Below are positions 1 through 7,188 of a stretch of DNA of 27,210 nucleotides, piece after piece. Every line of letters begins with the position of its first letter. Within the stretch, counting starts at the first letter, position 1. The DNA comes from a virus. The notes beneath the pieces were generated by a model, which did not search any database, had not been told where the DNA came from, and was given only the letters and a program-made list of their open reading frames with translations. Location of the stretch: IMG/VR virus record IMGVR_UViG_3300049737_000276, positions 1 to 27,210 of that record; one strand, 5' to 3'. A program made the translations under genes and the position numbers.

Positions 1-1
1 T

Positions 2-394
2 AAAAAAGAAGTCGGTGGTGGTAAAGATGTTCATGGTCAAAGATTTACACCCCTGACTCCTAAATACAGAAAGTATAAGAGAAAGCAAGGTGGTACTGGC
101 AAAGCTGATATGAAGTTGACAGGAAAGCTTCTTGATTCAACATATTTTAAAGCACCTAAAATGACAAGCAATAATTCTTGGAAGGCTACAACAGGTAACA
201 CAAAAGAAGGCGTTAAGATACTAGCGCATTCTAACAAGATAAAGATGCCGAAAGGGCTTCCTGTCAGAGCTATTATAGGTGATCAACCAAAGGATGATGT
301 AGTCCATCCTAAGTTAAAGAAGGAGTTCCTAAGGGTTTATTCAGATAGACTTTTTAGGGCAATATCTAAAATACCAAAAAAGGAGTTTCTATGA
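2..394 (+). CDS. Virion morphogenesis / tail completion-like protein (5' truncated)
   Basis: The frame is open from the first bases of the window, so the N-terminus lies outside; about 130 residues are visible. The ATG at 110 is probably internal, because the upstream part reads as sensible protein with the pattern 'G..F.PLTPKY...K' followed by 'KLTGKLLDSTYF'. This 'F.PL(S/T)..Y..K...G...LTG.L..S' layout is typical of phage virion morphogenesis or tail completion proteins (Mu gpG / Phage_tail_S-like), which act at the head or head-tail junction. The product is lysine-rich. It overlaps the next gene by 4 bases (ATGA), implying translational coupling in the head operon. The function is inferred from pattern and position only. 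Confidence 0.55.
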   Translation, partial: KKEVGGGKDVHGQRFTPLTPKYRKYKRKQGGTGKADMKLTGKLLDSTYFKAPKMTSNNSWKATTGNTKEGVKILAHSNKIKMPKGLPVRAIIGDQPKDDVVHPKLKKEFLRVYSDRLFRAISKIPKKEFL

Positions 395-915
395 GCAATC
401 AAGAAACTGTTCAGAACGAACAAGAAGTAGTGGTGGATGCACCGCAAGAGTCAACCGATGAACAGCACGAAGTCGGAAAACTTATCCAAGAGTCGAAGAA
501 ATATCGCTCTCGTGCGCAGGAAGCTGAAATAAAAGCGAAAGAACTCGAAAATCAACTCAAGTCTATTGAAGAGACGAAGCTCAAAGATCAGGAGCAGTGG
601 AAAGAACTTGCGGAGAAATACGAGGACGAAAATAAACAATTATCAGCCATGGCGGAAGAAGGACAAAAATTACAAGAGTCCATTCGTCAAGACCTTTTGG
701 GTCAGCTTACTGAAGAGGATCGTGAATTTGCAGATGATTTGTCTACGGACAAGCTTCGCAAGTTCGTTAATCGGTCAAGTGTTAAAAAGAACGTTGTAAC
801 TAACGAATCCGCTCCAGGTCAAATGCCTTCTTCTAATGTTAATCCATTTACGGAAATGACAACTGAAGAACGCAAGAAGAAGTGGAGTTCGATTCTTGAT
901 AGATATAGGAGCTAA
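391..915 (+). CDS. Putative capsid scaffolding protein
   Basis: A 174-aa acidic, glutamate/glutamine/lysine-rich protein with a long predicted coiled coil over roughly residues 25-100, followed by a flexible segment and a short basic end containing ERKKKW. It lies directly upstream of the major capsid gene with a 4-base gap. Position, size, coiled coil and basic C-terminal helix match phage scaffolding proteins (DUF4355/gp20-like), which bind coat protein during procapsid assembly and then leave or are cleaved. No protease motif is visible, so any protease must be encoded upstream. The start ATG overlaps the preceding stop as ATGA. Confidence 0.65.
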   Translation: MSNQETVQNEQEVVVDAPQESTDEQHEVGKLIQESKKYRSRAQEAEIKAKELENQLKSIEETKLKDQEQWKELAEKYEDENKQLSAMAEEGQKLQESIRQDLLGQLTEEDREFADDLSTDKLRKFVNRSSVKKNVVTNESAPGQMPSSNVNPFTEMTTEERKKKWSSILDRYRS

Positions 916-919
916 TTAA

Positions 920-1759
920 ATGGCAAATATTACCACGACAACGGCAGCCAATTTCATCCCTGAAATATGGTCTGACGGAGTCAAAAACTACTTAGAGCGT
1001 AAGCTCGTTTTTGAACAGCTTGTTGATTCAAGTTATTCAGAAATCGTGAAAGGTCGAGGAGACGTCTTTCACATACCTAAACTAACAGAAACAAGTGATG
1101 CTGCAAAAGGTGGATCTGCGGTAACTTTCTCTGCGGACACACATGGCGAAGCACAACTTACTGTTGATCAGCATCGCTACGCCGCCAAGCTTATAGAAGA
1201 CCTTGCTTCAATCCAAGCCAACCCAGGTTTGCTTGAAAAAGAAGTAAGCACTATGGGTTATGCACTTGCAAAGACAATGGATGCTTTCATTGAAAGTAAA
1301 GTTGAAGCTGCTACCACAAATGGTACTGCTTTAGCTGCTGACAATGTTATCACCGCTGCTGAACTTAGAGCAGGAATGAAGACTCTTATGGAAGCTGATG
1401 TACCTGTTGATGAGTGTAACTTAGTTGTCTCACCTGCATTGTACACTTCCTTACTAGGAATTGCTGACTTTGTAGATGCTTCTAAGTATGGCGATGGCGC
1501 ACCTGCAGCTACAGGAAATATTGGTAGACTTTATGGAATGCCAGTATTCACCAGTACTGTCATGGGTGCTAGTGGAACTACAGGCGTAGAGGTTGGATAT
1601 ATTATGCATCCTTCGGCTGTAAATTTTGCTAGACAACTTGAGCCAAGAGTACAATCAGAGTACTCAGTAGAAGACTTAGGAACAAAAGTTGTTTCTGATG
1701 TTGTCTATGGAGCTGTAACTACTTTTGAAGGTCGTATTCACGAATTCAGAAATCCGTAA
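920..1759 (+). CDS. Major capsid protein (HK97 fold, P22-coat-like)
   Basis: A 279-aa protein with the familiar coat opening 'FIPEIWSDGVKNYLERKLVFEQLV', then 'KGRGDVFHIPKL', a central 'QHRYAAKLIEDLASIQA' stretch and a long helix 'GYALAKTMDAFIE'. This order (P.IW...L...LVF..L, then GD.. IP, then the spine helix) is characteristic of P22 gp5-like and related HK97-fold coat proteins. It forms the capsid shell. It follows the scaffold-like gene by 4 bases and is followed by a perfect hairpin at 1771-1800. The length is normal for a compact coat without large insertion domains. No N-terminal delta domain is visible, which agrees with a separate scaffold gene. Confidence 0.88.
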   Translation: MANITTTTAANFIPEIWSDGVKNYLERKLVFEQLVDSSYSEIVKGRGDVFHIPKLTETSDAAKGGSAVTFSADTHGEAQLTVDQHRYAAKLIEDLASIQANPGLLEKEVSTMGYALAKTMDAFIESKVEAATTNGTALAADNVITAAELRAGMKTLMEADVPVDECNLVVSPALYTSLLGIADFVDASKYGDGAPAATGNIGRLYGMPVFTSTVMGASGTTGVEVGYIMHPSAVNFARQLEPRVQSEYSVEDLGTKVVSDVVYGAVTTFEGRIHEFRNP

Positions 1760-1770
1760 CAGTGATTAAC

Positions 1771-1800
1771 TATGAGGGCAGTCGTATGATTGCCCTCATA
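1771..1800 (+). terminator. Hairpin after the capsid gene (attenuator or mRNA-stability element)
   Basis: Arms TATGAGGGCA (1771-1780) and TGCCCTCATA (1791-1800) are perfectly complementary over 10 bp around a 10-base loop, starting 11 bases after the capsid stop. No T-run follows, so it is not a standard intrinsic terminator. It may cap the abundant capsid mRNA or attenuate expression of the downstream cassette. Confidence 0.5.
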
Positions 1801-1816
1801 CTATATAAGAGGGATT

Positions 1817-2038
1817 ATGCCTACCTTTAGTTATAAATGTAAAGCTTGTGATTATATATTTGACGAGCTTATTTTATTAGGTGATGACGAACCTGATACT
1901 TGCCCAAAATGTAATAAAGATATTGATAAAGTAATTACTGCCTTTCCTGGAGTTATTTATAAAGGCTCTGGATTTCCAACAAACGACTCTAAGATGGCTA
2001 AAGATAATAGAGATATGGTTGCAGGAAAGAAGGTGTAA
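1817..2038 (+). CDS. FmdB-like zinc ribbon protein
   Basis: A 73-aa protein starting MPTFSYKC, with two CxxC pairs (C8/C11 and C29/C32) that should bind one zinc ion, followed by 'VIYKGSGFPTND'. The 'P.F.Y.C..C...F......CP.C' plus 'kGsGF..tD' order is the FmdB-type zinc ribbon seen in many phages and bacteria; its role in phages is unknown (possibly regulatory). I prefer ATG 1817 over the in-frame ATG at 1790: an AGAGGG Shine-Dalgarno precedes 1817, whereas 1790 lies inside the hairpin. It follows the capsid gene and precedes the fibre gene by 39 bases. Confidence 0.75.
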   Translation: MPTFSYKCKACDYIFDELILLGDDEPDTCPKCNKDIDKVITAFPGVIYKGSGFPTNDSKMAKDNRDMVAGKKV

Positions 2039-2077
2039 CCTAGCTCGGTATAAATGAATACCAATTAGGAGTTTTCA

Positions 2078-4330
2078 TTGGCAAATTATAATTCAAGTCA
2101 TACTGGTGCAGAGATTGATTCTGCGATTGGCAGAGTCAAAGATACCGCAGTAACCGCAGGTACAGTTACCGCTAGTAAGGGTGTTGTCGTTGATGCCAAC
2201 AAGGACATATCTGGATTTCGCAACGTAACACTTACAGGACAGCTACAAGCTGCAACGATAAACCTCACAGGTGACACCACGATCGGTGATGGCGATTCCG
2301 ATAATATCACGATAAACGCTGATGTAAATTCCAATATCATACCTAACACAGACAATACCTTTGACCTCGGTTCTGCCAGTAAACAATGGAAAGACCTGTA
2401 CGTCAATGGCATCGGATACATCGACCAACTTGGTACTGATGCTGATCCGATAGCTATCTACGCATCAAGCGGTGAAATCGATGGTACTGCCATTGGTAGC
2501 GAGTCTGCAAGTACAGGTGCGTTTACTACGATAAATGCAAGTGGCAATATTACAGGAAACCTTGTAGGCAATGTTACAGGCAATGTAAGTGGTACCGCAG
2601 CAACTGTAACTGGAGCAGCTCAATCTGCTATTACATCAGTAGGTACTCTTACAACTTTGACTGTAGACGATATGACACTAAATGGTTCTACTATATCTGA
2701 TGCAGGAGCTTTTGACATTGATGCAGGTGGAGTAATTAAATTAGATGCAGGTGGTGGACAAATACAATTTTTTGATGATGGTACTGAGATTGGTGTATTT
2801 GAAAATAGTAGTTCTAATTTTGTAATAGAATCAAAAGTACAAGACAAAGACATATTGTTTAAAGGTAACGATGGTGGTTCAGGAATAACTGCTCTTACAC
2901 TTGATATGTCTGAAGGTGGAAATGCTACTTTTTCAGGTAATGTAACTATAGGAGATAAAATATTATATACTGCTAGTGATTATTTGAAATTTGCTATAAG
3001 TGGTACAGATAGACTTTGGATTTCTGATGCAACTGATAATTGGGGTTTAAACTACACAGGCAATAGTCCTTATGGTATGCAAATAACAACTGCCTCAGAT
3101 AGTAATTCTACTGATGCTTTTGTAATGAAAAGAACTTATGGAGGAAGTTTACATAAAGTATTTGAAATATTTAATAATGGAGTAATAAAAACTTATGGAG
3201 ATTCATCTTCATTAAATTTTCATAATACAGCAGGAACATTAAGAGCATTTTTACAATTAAGCAGTACAGGTCTAATTATAGACACTGATAGTTTTATCGA
3301 GTTTAAACCTAACAATTCAACTGCTATGTACATAGACAGCTCACAACGAGTGGGTATTGGTACAACAAGTCCTGCATATAAACTTGACCTTGCTTCTTCA
3401 GAGGCTATTGTTTCTCAATTTACAGGAAGTAGTGGAGAAACCATATTATCTTTAGATAATACTTCAACTAATGGTGATAAATGGTACTTAATTTCTGGTG
3501 GTAGTGGTGGAAGTTTTGCTGGTGGTAAATTTGGTATATTTAATGCCGATACTACAACAGCAGTAGCAACTTTTACTAATGATGGAAAAGTTGGTATAGG
3601 AACTTCAAGTCCAGCAAGAATACTTGATTTGAATGGGGCATCTAATACAGATGGTATAAGATTTAATAATAGTGGATATTCTTATTATAATGAAATATGC
3701 AATAATGGCGATGGTTTAATTTTTAGAGTAGACCCAGGCACAACTGGTGGTTCAGGAGTAGATTTTAGATGGACTATTAATGATGTCGAACAAATGAGGC
3801 TTGTGCAAAATGGTCAATTAAATGGTGGAGATAACTCAGGTTTAAGTGCATCTCAAGATTTATCTGCACAAGGTAATAAATTATTTTGGTCACTTGGTGG
3901 TGCTTTTGGTAGTATAGGTTTAGCTTTAAATTGTGGAGCATATACAAGTTCATACGATTTGCAAAGATTTTATAATGGGAATGGACAAGTAGGTGCAATT
4001 ACTACAAGTGGAAGTGGCACATCTTTTACTACTTCTTCAGATTACAGACTAAAAGAAAACGAAGTTGTAATATCTGATGGATTAACAAGGTTAAATCAAC
4101 TAAAGCCTTACAGGTTTAATTTTAAAGCAGATAAAGACACAACTGTTGATGGTTTCTTTGCACACGAAGTTTCAGATATAGTACCAGAAGCAATAATTGG
4201 AGAAAAAGATGCAGTAGATGATGATGGTAATATTGTATCGCAAAGCATTGACCAATCAAAACTTGTGCCATTGCTTGTTAAAGCAGTACAAGAACTAACA
4301 GCAAAAGTAGAAGCGTTAGAAAATGCGTAA
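2078..4330 (+). CDS. Tail fibre/spike with C-terminal peptidase S74 (intramolecular chaperone) domain
   Basis: A 750-aa protein with a TTG start preceded by TAGGAG. The N-terminal part contains 'LGSASKQWKDLYVNG' and repeated 'TGNLVGNVTGNVSG'-type beta segments; the middle carries two 'VGIGT(T/S)SP' motifs typical of beta-helical fibre shafts. Residues about 651-750 (bases 4028-4327) form an S74 domain: 'SDYRLKENE' with the S654-D655 pair at the expected self-cleavage site, then 'LKPYRFNFK', 'DGFFAHEVSDIVPEAI', and a terminal coiled coil. S74 domains trimerise the fibre and are then cut off. The gene probably encodes a receptor-binding fibre. Its location next to the capsid gene, far from the tail genes, is unusual. 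Codon and base composition become clearly more AT-rich after about 2650. Confidence 0.85.
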   Translation: MANYNSSHTGAEIDSAIGRVKDTAVTAGTVTASKGVVVDANKDISGFRNVTLTGQLQAATINLTGDTTIGDGDSDNITINADVNSNIIPNTDNTFDLGSASKQWKDLYVNGIGYIDQLGTDADPIAIYASSGEIDGTAIGSESASTGAFTTINASGNITGNLVGNVTGNVSGTAATVTGAAQSAITSVGTLTTLTVDDMTLNGSTISDAGAFDIDAGGVIKLDAGGGQIQFFDDGTEIGVFENSSSNFVIESKVQDKDILFKGNDGGSGITALTLDMSEGGNATFSGNVTIGDKILYTASDYLKFAISGTDRLWISDATDNWGLNYTGNSPYGMQITTASDSNSTDAFVMKRTYGGSLHKVFEIFNNGVIKTYGDSSSLNFHNTAGTLRAFLQLSSTGLIIDTDSFIEFKPNNSTAMYIDSSQRVGIGTTSPAYKLDLASSEAIVSQFTGSSGETILSLDNTSTNGDKWYLISGGSGGSFAGGKFGIFNADTTTAVATFTNDGKVGIGTSSPARILDLNGASNTDGIRFNNSGYSYYNEICNNGDGLIFRVDPGTTGGSGVDFRWTINDVEQMRLVQNGQLNGGDNSGLSASQDLSAQGNKLFWSLGGAFGSIGLALNCGAYTSSYDLQRFYNGNGQVGAITTSGSGTSFTTSSDYRLKENEVVISDGLTRLNQLKPYRFNFKADKDTTVDGFFAHEVSDIVPEAIIGEKDAVDDDGNIVSQSIDQSKLVPLLVKAVQELTAKVEALENA

Positions 4331-4580
4331 AAAACTAAACCAATGGGCAGATGCTAGTAAGATACTAAACGCTATGGTAATACTTGGTTTTGCAATAGCA
4401 TTTATGGTAAGTATCTTTAGTTGTCAAGATTACTATATAGGTAAGACACGAGAAGAGCTATCACAAGAAATGTTTGAGATAGATAGCTTAATGCGTAAAG
4501 TAATTTGGAAAGCAGATAGCTTGGGTATATATAATGAACTTTATATAGACGCTCAAAGAATTAACAATGGTAGTAACTAA
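4323..4580 (+). CDS. Small membrane-anchored protein of unknown function
   Basis: 85 aa. A basic N-terminus is followed by one hydrophobic segment (about residues 15-34, 'NAMVILGFAIAFMVSIFSC') and a charged helical tail. The cysteine at residue 34 directly after the hydrophobic stretch could be a weak lipobox (I-F-S-C), so this may be a lipoprotein, but the match is imperfect. It overlaps the fibre gene by 8 bases. An alternative start at 4374 would shorten the N-terminus to a signal-peptide-like form. A spanin or accessory lysis role is possible from context, but nothing specific supports it. Confidence 0.6.
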   Translation: MRKKLNQWADASKILNAMVILGFAIAFMVSIFSCQDYYIGKTREELSQEMFEIDSLMRKVIWKADSLGIYNELYIDAQRINNGSN

Positions 4581-4864
4581 TGATTGAATTTATTGTAGGT
4601 CTTTTCTTTGGATACATCATTAGTGGAGATGTAGGTGAACCTGTACCTTCACAAATAATTACATATACTGATAGCACACAAGTGGTTAAAGTGTATAGGT
4701 CAGATTTTCAAGGATATAGATACTATCCTAATTCATTGGCTATAGGTTGGAATACTAATGATTATAGGTATTGGGATCACGACCAATTTATTAAGCCTGT
4801 ATATAGAAAAAGAATAGTTGTTAATAGAAAGCCAAAGCCAAAACCAACAGAGAATAAAGAATGA
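4580..4864 (+). CDS. Small hypothetical protein with hydrophobic N-terminus
   Basis: 94 aa. A short hydrophobic start (MIEFIVGLFFGYIISG) is followed by a tyrosine-rich soluble middle (YRSDFQGYRYYPNSLAIGW...) and a lysine/proline-rich end (KPKPKP). It could be a single-pass or signal-anchored protein facing the periplasm. It is translationally coupled to the gene before it (TAATG overlap, one shared base) and overlaps the next by 4 bases. I do not recognise the family. Membership in the run of small membrane proteins between the fibre and the endolysin suggests a lysis or envelope-related role, which is only an inference. Confidence 0.6.
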   Translation: MIEFIVGLFFGYIISGDVGEPVPSQIITYTDSTQVVKVYRSDFQGYRYYPNSLAIGWNTNDYRYWDHDQFIKPVYRKRIVVNRKPKPKPTENKE

Positions 4865-5145
4865 CTAAACCAATAGGACAAGATTCAAGTCTTAATATTA
4901 GCTTGCCTATGCTTTTTCAAGCAGTAGGAATAATTGGTGCAATGGTATGGGGTTATGGTGAGTTAAATGGTCGTATATCTTTTCTTGAGTATCAAGTTAA
5001 AATGAATGAAGAACATATTGCAACTATTGAAGAAGATGCTAAAGAAAGTCAGAACGCTGAGATCCCTGCTGATATAAGACAGAACGAAAAGATTACAGTT
5101 CTTGAAAGAGAAGTAGAAAGATTAAGAAGTGGCAAACGCAATTAA
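4861..5145 (+). CDS. Single-pass membrane protein with coiled coil (holin-like candidate A)
   Basis: 94 aa. One predicted membrane helix (about residues 14-32, 'ISLPMLFQAVGIIGAMVWGYG') is followed by a charged coiled coil to the C-terminus ending RSGKRN. This one-helix plus coiled-coil layout is shared with several small phage membrane proteins annotated as holins or pinholin partners. The next gene has the same architecture and a similar N-terminal motif (DSx(L/I)xISL), suggesting tandem duplication. ATG start with 4-base ATGA overlap with the preceding gene. No experimental family assignment is possible from sequence alone. Confidence 0.6.
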   Translation: MTKPIGQDSSLNISLPMLFQAVGIIGAMVWGYGELNGRISFLEYQVKMNEEHIATIEEDAKESQNAEIPADIRQNEKITVLEREVERLRSGKRN

Positions 5146-5392
5146 TACAGACAGCACTATTAGTTTAAGTGTAGCTATGTTAATAAAAGTAGGTTTCTTA
5201 ATTATGGTAGTTACTGGCTCTTGGTATCAAGCTCAGATGCAATTTGCAGAGCATCAAAGAAAAATTGAAGATTTACAAAATAAAGTTACTGTGTTAAGTG
5301 CGAGTGTTGAAGGAATGGAATCGCAGCATATACAGAAACTTGAAGAAGAAAACAAAACCCTAATGGAAAAATTAGGATTAAAAAGAAGATAA
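5129..5392 (+). CDS. Single-pass membrane protein with coiled coil (holin-like candidate B)
   Basis: 87 aa, GTG start, overlapping the preceding gene by 17 bases. A short polar N-terminus with 'DSTISLSVAML' leads into one hydrophobic helix (about residues 13-32) and then a coiled coil ending KLGLKRR. Its architecture, length and 'DS..IS(L)..ML' opening match the preceding protein, so the two are probably diverged tandem paralogues. Two adjacent small membrane proteins could form a holin/antiholin-type pair upstream of the endolysin, but this is inferred from architecture only. Confidence 0.6.
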   Translation: MANAINTDSTISLSVAMLIKVGFLIMVVTGSWYQAQMQFAEHQRKIEDLQNKVTVLSASVEGMESQHIQKLEEENKTLMEKLGLKRR

Positions 5393-5401
5393 GGAAATAA
5401 A

Positions 5402-5626
5402 ATGGCAAAAAAACAAAATAGAGAAAACAAGCCAGTTTTAAATCTTGATGGTAAAGAGTACGAGATCGACTCAATGGATGATGATCAGAAGGTAATGGTA
5501 TCTCACATTGCAGACTTAAATAGAAAGATTGAAACTGCATCGTTTAATGTACAACAACTTCAGTTTGGCAGACAGGCGTTCATCGATGCGCTAAGTAAAG
5601 GATTAAAAGATGATAACGAAGATTAA
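5402..5626 (+). CDS. Small conserved phage protein (DUF6447-like)
   Basis: 74 aa, acidic, starting MAKKQNRENK and containing 'LNLDGKEYEIDSMDDDQKVMV' followed by a helical 'ADLNRKIETASFNVQQLQFGRQAFIDAL'. A short beta hairpin (DGKEY.I) followed by a two-helix hairpin with regularly spaced glutamines resembles the DUF6447-type proteins I recall from marine phages; function unknown. It has a good Shine-Dalgarno (AAGGAA) ten bases after the preceding stop and overlaps the next gene by 17 bases. The family assignment is from memory of the pattern and is moderate. Confidence 0.6.
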   Translation: MAKKQNRENKPVLNLDGKEYEIDSMDDDQKVMVSHIADLNRKIETASFNVQQLQFGRQAFIDALSKGLKDDNED

Positions 5627-5948
5627 CACTATTGATAGGGCGATAAGTGAAGATGGATTGTCTGACGTTTGTAAGACAGTTCACTATTCGTTTATTAAAA
5701 ATAAAACAGTAGGCGAAGGTGATGATGCTAAAACCTACTCTGCATCAAGCATCGGTACTATAGGCTTAGATGCTCCAGACTCTGAAAACTTCACAGCTTA
5801 TGCCGATATTACAGAAGAAGATGCACAAGGATGGGTAGAAGCTAAAATAGGTGCAGATAGGCTCGCAGAGATTGAAGCAGGTTTAGATGCACAAATTACA
5901 GAACAAGAAACACCAACAAAAGCAACAGGGAGACCATGGAATGCCTAA
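5610..5948 (+). CDS. Conserved phage protein of unknown function
   Basis: 112 aa. The sequence contains 'CKTVHYSFI', 'YSASSIGTIGLDAPDSENFTAYADITEEDAQGWVEAKIG' and ends 'TPTKATGRPWNA'. The pattern V..VH(W/Y), YSAS..G..GL, (F/Y)ADITEE...GWV, then a helix and a final GRPW is a recurrent small protein I associate with marine phages, often near fibre genes; its function is unknown. It overlaps both neighbours: 17 bases with the gene before and 8 bases with the tiny basic gene after. No membrane segment or catalytic motif is visible. Confidence 0.65.
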   Translation: MITKINTIDRAISEDGLSDVCKTVHYSFIKNKTVGEGDDAKTYSASSIGTIGLDAPDSENFTAYADITEEDAQGWVEAKIGADRLAEIEAGLDAQITEQETPTKATGRPWNA

Positions 5949-6024
5949 AGGAAAAGGAACTTACGGAAGTAAGGTAGGAAGACCGCCAAAACGCAAGAAG
6001 ATGAATAAAAAGAAGAAGAAGTAA
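5941..6024 (+). CDS. 27-aa highly basic protein
   Basis: Starts ATG CCT AAA GGA and encodes MPKGKGTYGSKVGRPPKRKK, then MNKKKKK. It is nearly half lysine/arginine and contains a 'GRPPKRKK' stretch like an AT-hook core (GRP) flanked by basic residues. It lies exactly in the gap between its neighbours: it begins 8 bases inside the gene before and its stop shares one base with the next ATG (TAATG), which strongly supports translation. Similar tiny MPKGKGTYG-type proteins are, as I recall, common in marine phages. A DNA- or RNA-binding role is plausible from composition only. Confidence 0.6.
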   Translation: MPKGKGTYGSKVGRPPKRKKMNKKKKK

Positions 6025-6287
6025 TGGCAATTAAGAGAAAGCCCCTAAGTGCATCTACAAAAGCAAACTTGCAAAAAAAAGCGAGAGCAAAAAGAGTAGC
6101 ATATGGAACATTGGTTAAAGTTTATAGAAGAGGTCAAGGGGCTTTTCTTTCCGCAGGATCACGTCCAAAGACAACAATGGCATCCTGGGCTATGGGTAGA
6201 GTAAACTCTTTTCTTAGGGGTAGTAGAAAGCATGATACAGATTTAAGGAGAAAACGTGCCAAAACGAAGAAAAGCACCAAAAGATAA
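6024..6287 (+). CDS. Basic conserved phage protein (DUF5824-like)
   Basis: 87 aa, strongly basic. The core 'VKVYRRGQGAFLSAGSRPKTTMASWAMGRVNSFLRG' followed by 'HDTDL' matches the pattern (V..RG.GAF...SRP....WA..RVNSF......D.DL) I associate with the DUF5824 family of phage and large-virus proteins, function unknown. The C-terminal KRAKTKKSTKR extends the positive charge. TAATG coupling links it to the 27-aa gene before; its end overlaps the next basic gene by 32 bases. It may bind nucleic acid in the virion or host. Confidence 0.65.
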   Translation: MAIKRKPLSASTKANLQKKARAKRVAYGTLVKVYRRGQGAFLSAGSRPKTTMASWAMGRVNSFLRGSRKHDTDLRRKRAKTKKSTKR

Positions 6288-6432
6288 GAAGTCAGGTTTA
6301 CCTAAAAAGTACTTGAGTGGACTTAAGGGTCGTAAAAGATCTGGACGTGCTAGTGCTATTAAAAAAGTATCTAAGCTATATAAGGCAGGTAAGCGTATCC
6401 CAAAGAGTTTGTTTAAAAGAAGGTCTAAGTAA
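6256..6432 (+). CDS. 58-aa highly basic protein
   Basis: Starts at GTG 6256 with AAGGAG six bases upstream. The product begins MPKRRKAPKDKKSGLPKKYL and continues SGLKGRKRSGRASAIKKVSK, ending KAGKRIPKSLFKRRSK. The 'PKKYLSGL.G..R..R...I...S.LYKAGKRIPKS..K.R' motif is a recognisable small phage protein type of unknown function. The stop shares one base with the next ATG (TAATG) and the start lies inside the previous gene, so the whole basic cluster appears translationally coupled. It is about 40 % lysine/arginine, so nucleic-acid binding is likely but unproven. Confidence 0.7.
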   Translation: MPKRRKAPKDKKSGLPKKYLSGLKGRKRSGRASAIKKVSKLYKAGKRIPKSLFKRRSK

Positions 6433-6704
6433 TGGCAATCACATACCGAGGTGAAAGATTTTCAGGCTACAATAAACCTAAGAAGACTACTAGCCATCCA
6501 AAGAAAAGTCATGCGGTGTTAGCTAAAGTTGGTGGTAAGGTAAAGCTTATACGATTTGGACAACAAGGTGTCTCAGGTGCAGGTAAGAAGCCAAAGACAA
6601 AATCACAAAAGGCAAGACGCAGATCTTTTAAGGCTCGTCACGCTAAGAACATAGCAAAAGGTAAAATGTCAGCAGCCTATTGGGCAGATAAGGTTAAATG
6701 GTAA
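6432..6704 (+). CDS. Conserved basic phage protein of unknown function
   Basis: 90 aa. It contains 'RGERFSGYNKPKKT...HP.KSHAVLAK', 'VKLIRFGQQGVSGAGK' and 'RRRSFKARHAKNIAKGKMSAAYWADKVKW'. I recognise this as a very widespread small protein of marine phages with exactly these three blocks; its function is not established. It is basic and soluble. TAATG coupling on both sides ties it to the preceding 58-aa gene and to the membrane protein after it. Recognition of the family type is confident; a functional label is not offered. Confidence 0.8.
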   Translation: MAITYRGERFSGYNKPKKTTSHPKKSHAVLAKVGGKVKLIRFGQQGVSGAGKKPKTKSQKARRRSFKARHAKNIAKGKMSAAYWADKVKW

Positions 6705-6967
6705 TGGGAATAGAGAATTGGACAGAAATTGGTTTTGCAGGATTAGCTGCAGGTATCCTTTGGATGACATTTAAGTGGATGACCAATGAATTGAATAAGA
6801 AGATTGATGATTTACATGATATTATAGTAAAGCTTATTGATGCTAAAAATGTCATGACAGATAAATTTCAAGAACTCAATGATGAGGTAACAGACCAGTT
6901 AAATTACATTGAGGCGAAAATTGGTAATGGAAGAGGCTCAAAGCAGAGCAGAAGAGCGAAGAAGTGA
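6704..6967 (+). CDS. Membrane protein with coiled coil (BhlA-like holin candidate)
   Basis: 87 aa from ATG 6704. One N-terminal membrane helix (about residues 6-24, 'EIGFAGLAAGILWMTFKWM') is followed by a coiled coil and a basic C-terminus (KQSRRAKK). The layout of a single N-terminal helix plus charged helical tail recalls BhlA/UviB-type holins. An in-frame ATG at 6698 would add two residues; I chose 6704 because TAATG overlap with the preceding stop is the rule in this stretch. It lies two genes before a protein of XhlA-like layout and shortly before the endolysin, which supports a lysis role. Confidence 0.65.
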   Translation: MGIENWTEIGFAGLAAGILWMTFKWMTNELNKKIDDLHDIIVKLIDAKNVMTDKFQELNDEVTDQLNYIEAKIGNGRGSKQSRRAKK

Positions 6968-7188
6968 AAGTGTCAGATTATAGGGATGAGATGATGAGCC
7001 TTTTAATTAAGGTTGATACGAGACAAGAAGAAATATTTCATAGACTAAAAGCAATAGACAATCATTTAGAAAAATTAAATGGTAAGGTTGCAGATCATGA
7101 GTCAAGTTTAGTGCGAATAAAGACAATCGGTATGGTTGGAATTTTCGCAATCCCAATAACAATCAATCTAATAATGAGGTTCGTATGA
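6964..7188 (+). CDS. XhlA-like holin/haemolysin-type membrane protein
   Basis: 74 aa, GTG start overlapping the preceding stop (GTGA). A long amphipathic/coiled-coil N-terminal region includes 'LEKLNGKVADHESSLVRIK', followed by one C-terminal membrane helix ('TIGMVGIFAIPITINLIM'). An N-terminal coiled coil with 'KV..HE..L.R.K' followed by a C-terminal membrane helix is the XhlA arrangement; XhlA-type proteins assist holins in lysis. Orientation is opposite to the preceding membrane protein, so the two could work as a pair. The endolysin gene follows one gene later. Confidence 0.65.
   Translation: MKVSDYRDEMMSLLIKVDTRQEEIFHRLKAIDNHLEKLNGKVADHESSLVRIKTIGMVGIFAIPITINLIMRFV

Noticed and set aside
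1790-1816. Longer start (MPSYYIRGI) for the zinc ribbon protein
   Set aside because: This ATG overlaps the hairpin loop and has no ribosome site; family members begin with MP.(F/Y).Y.C, matching ATG 1817.
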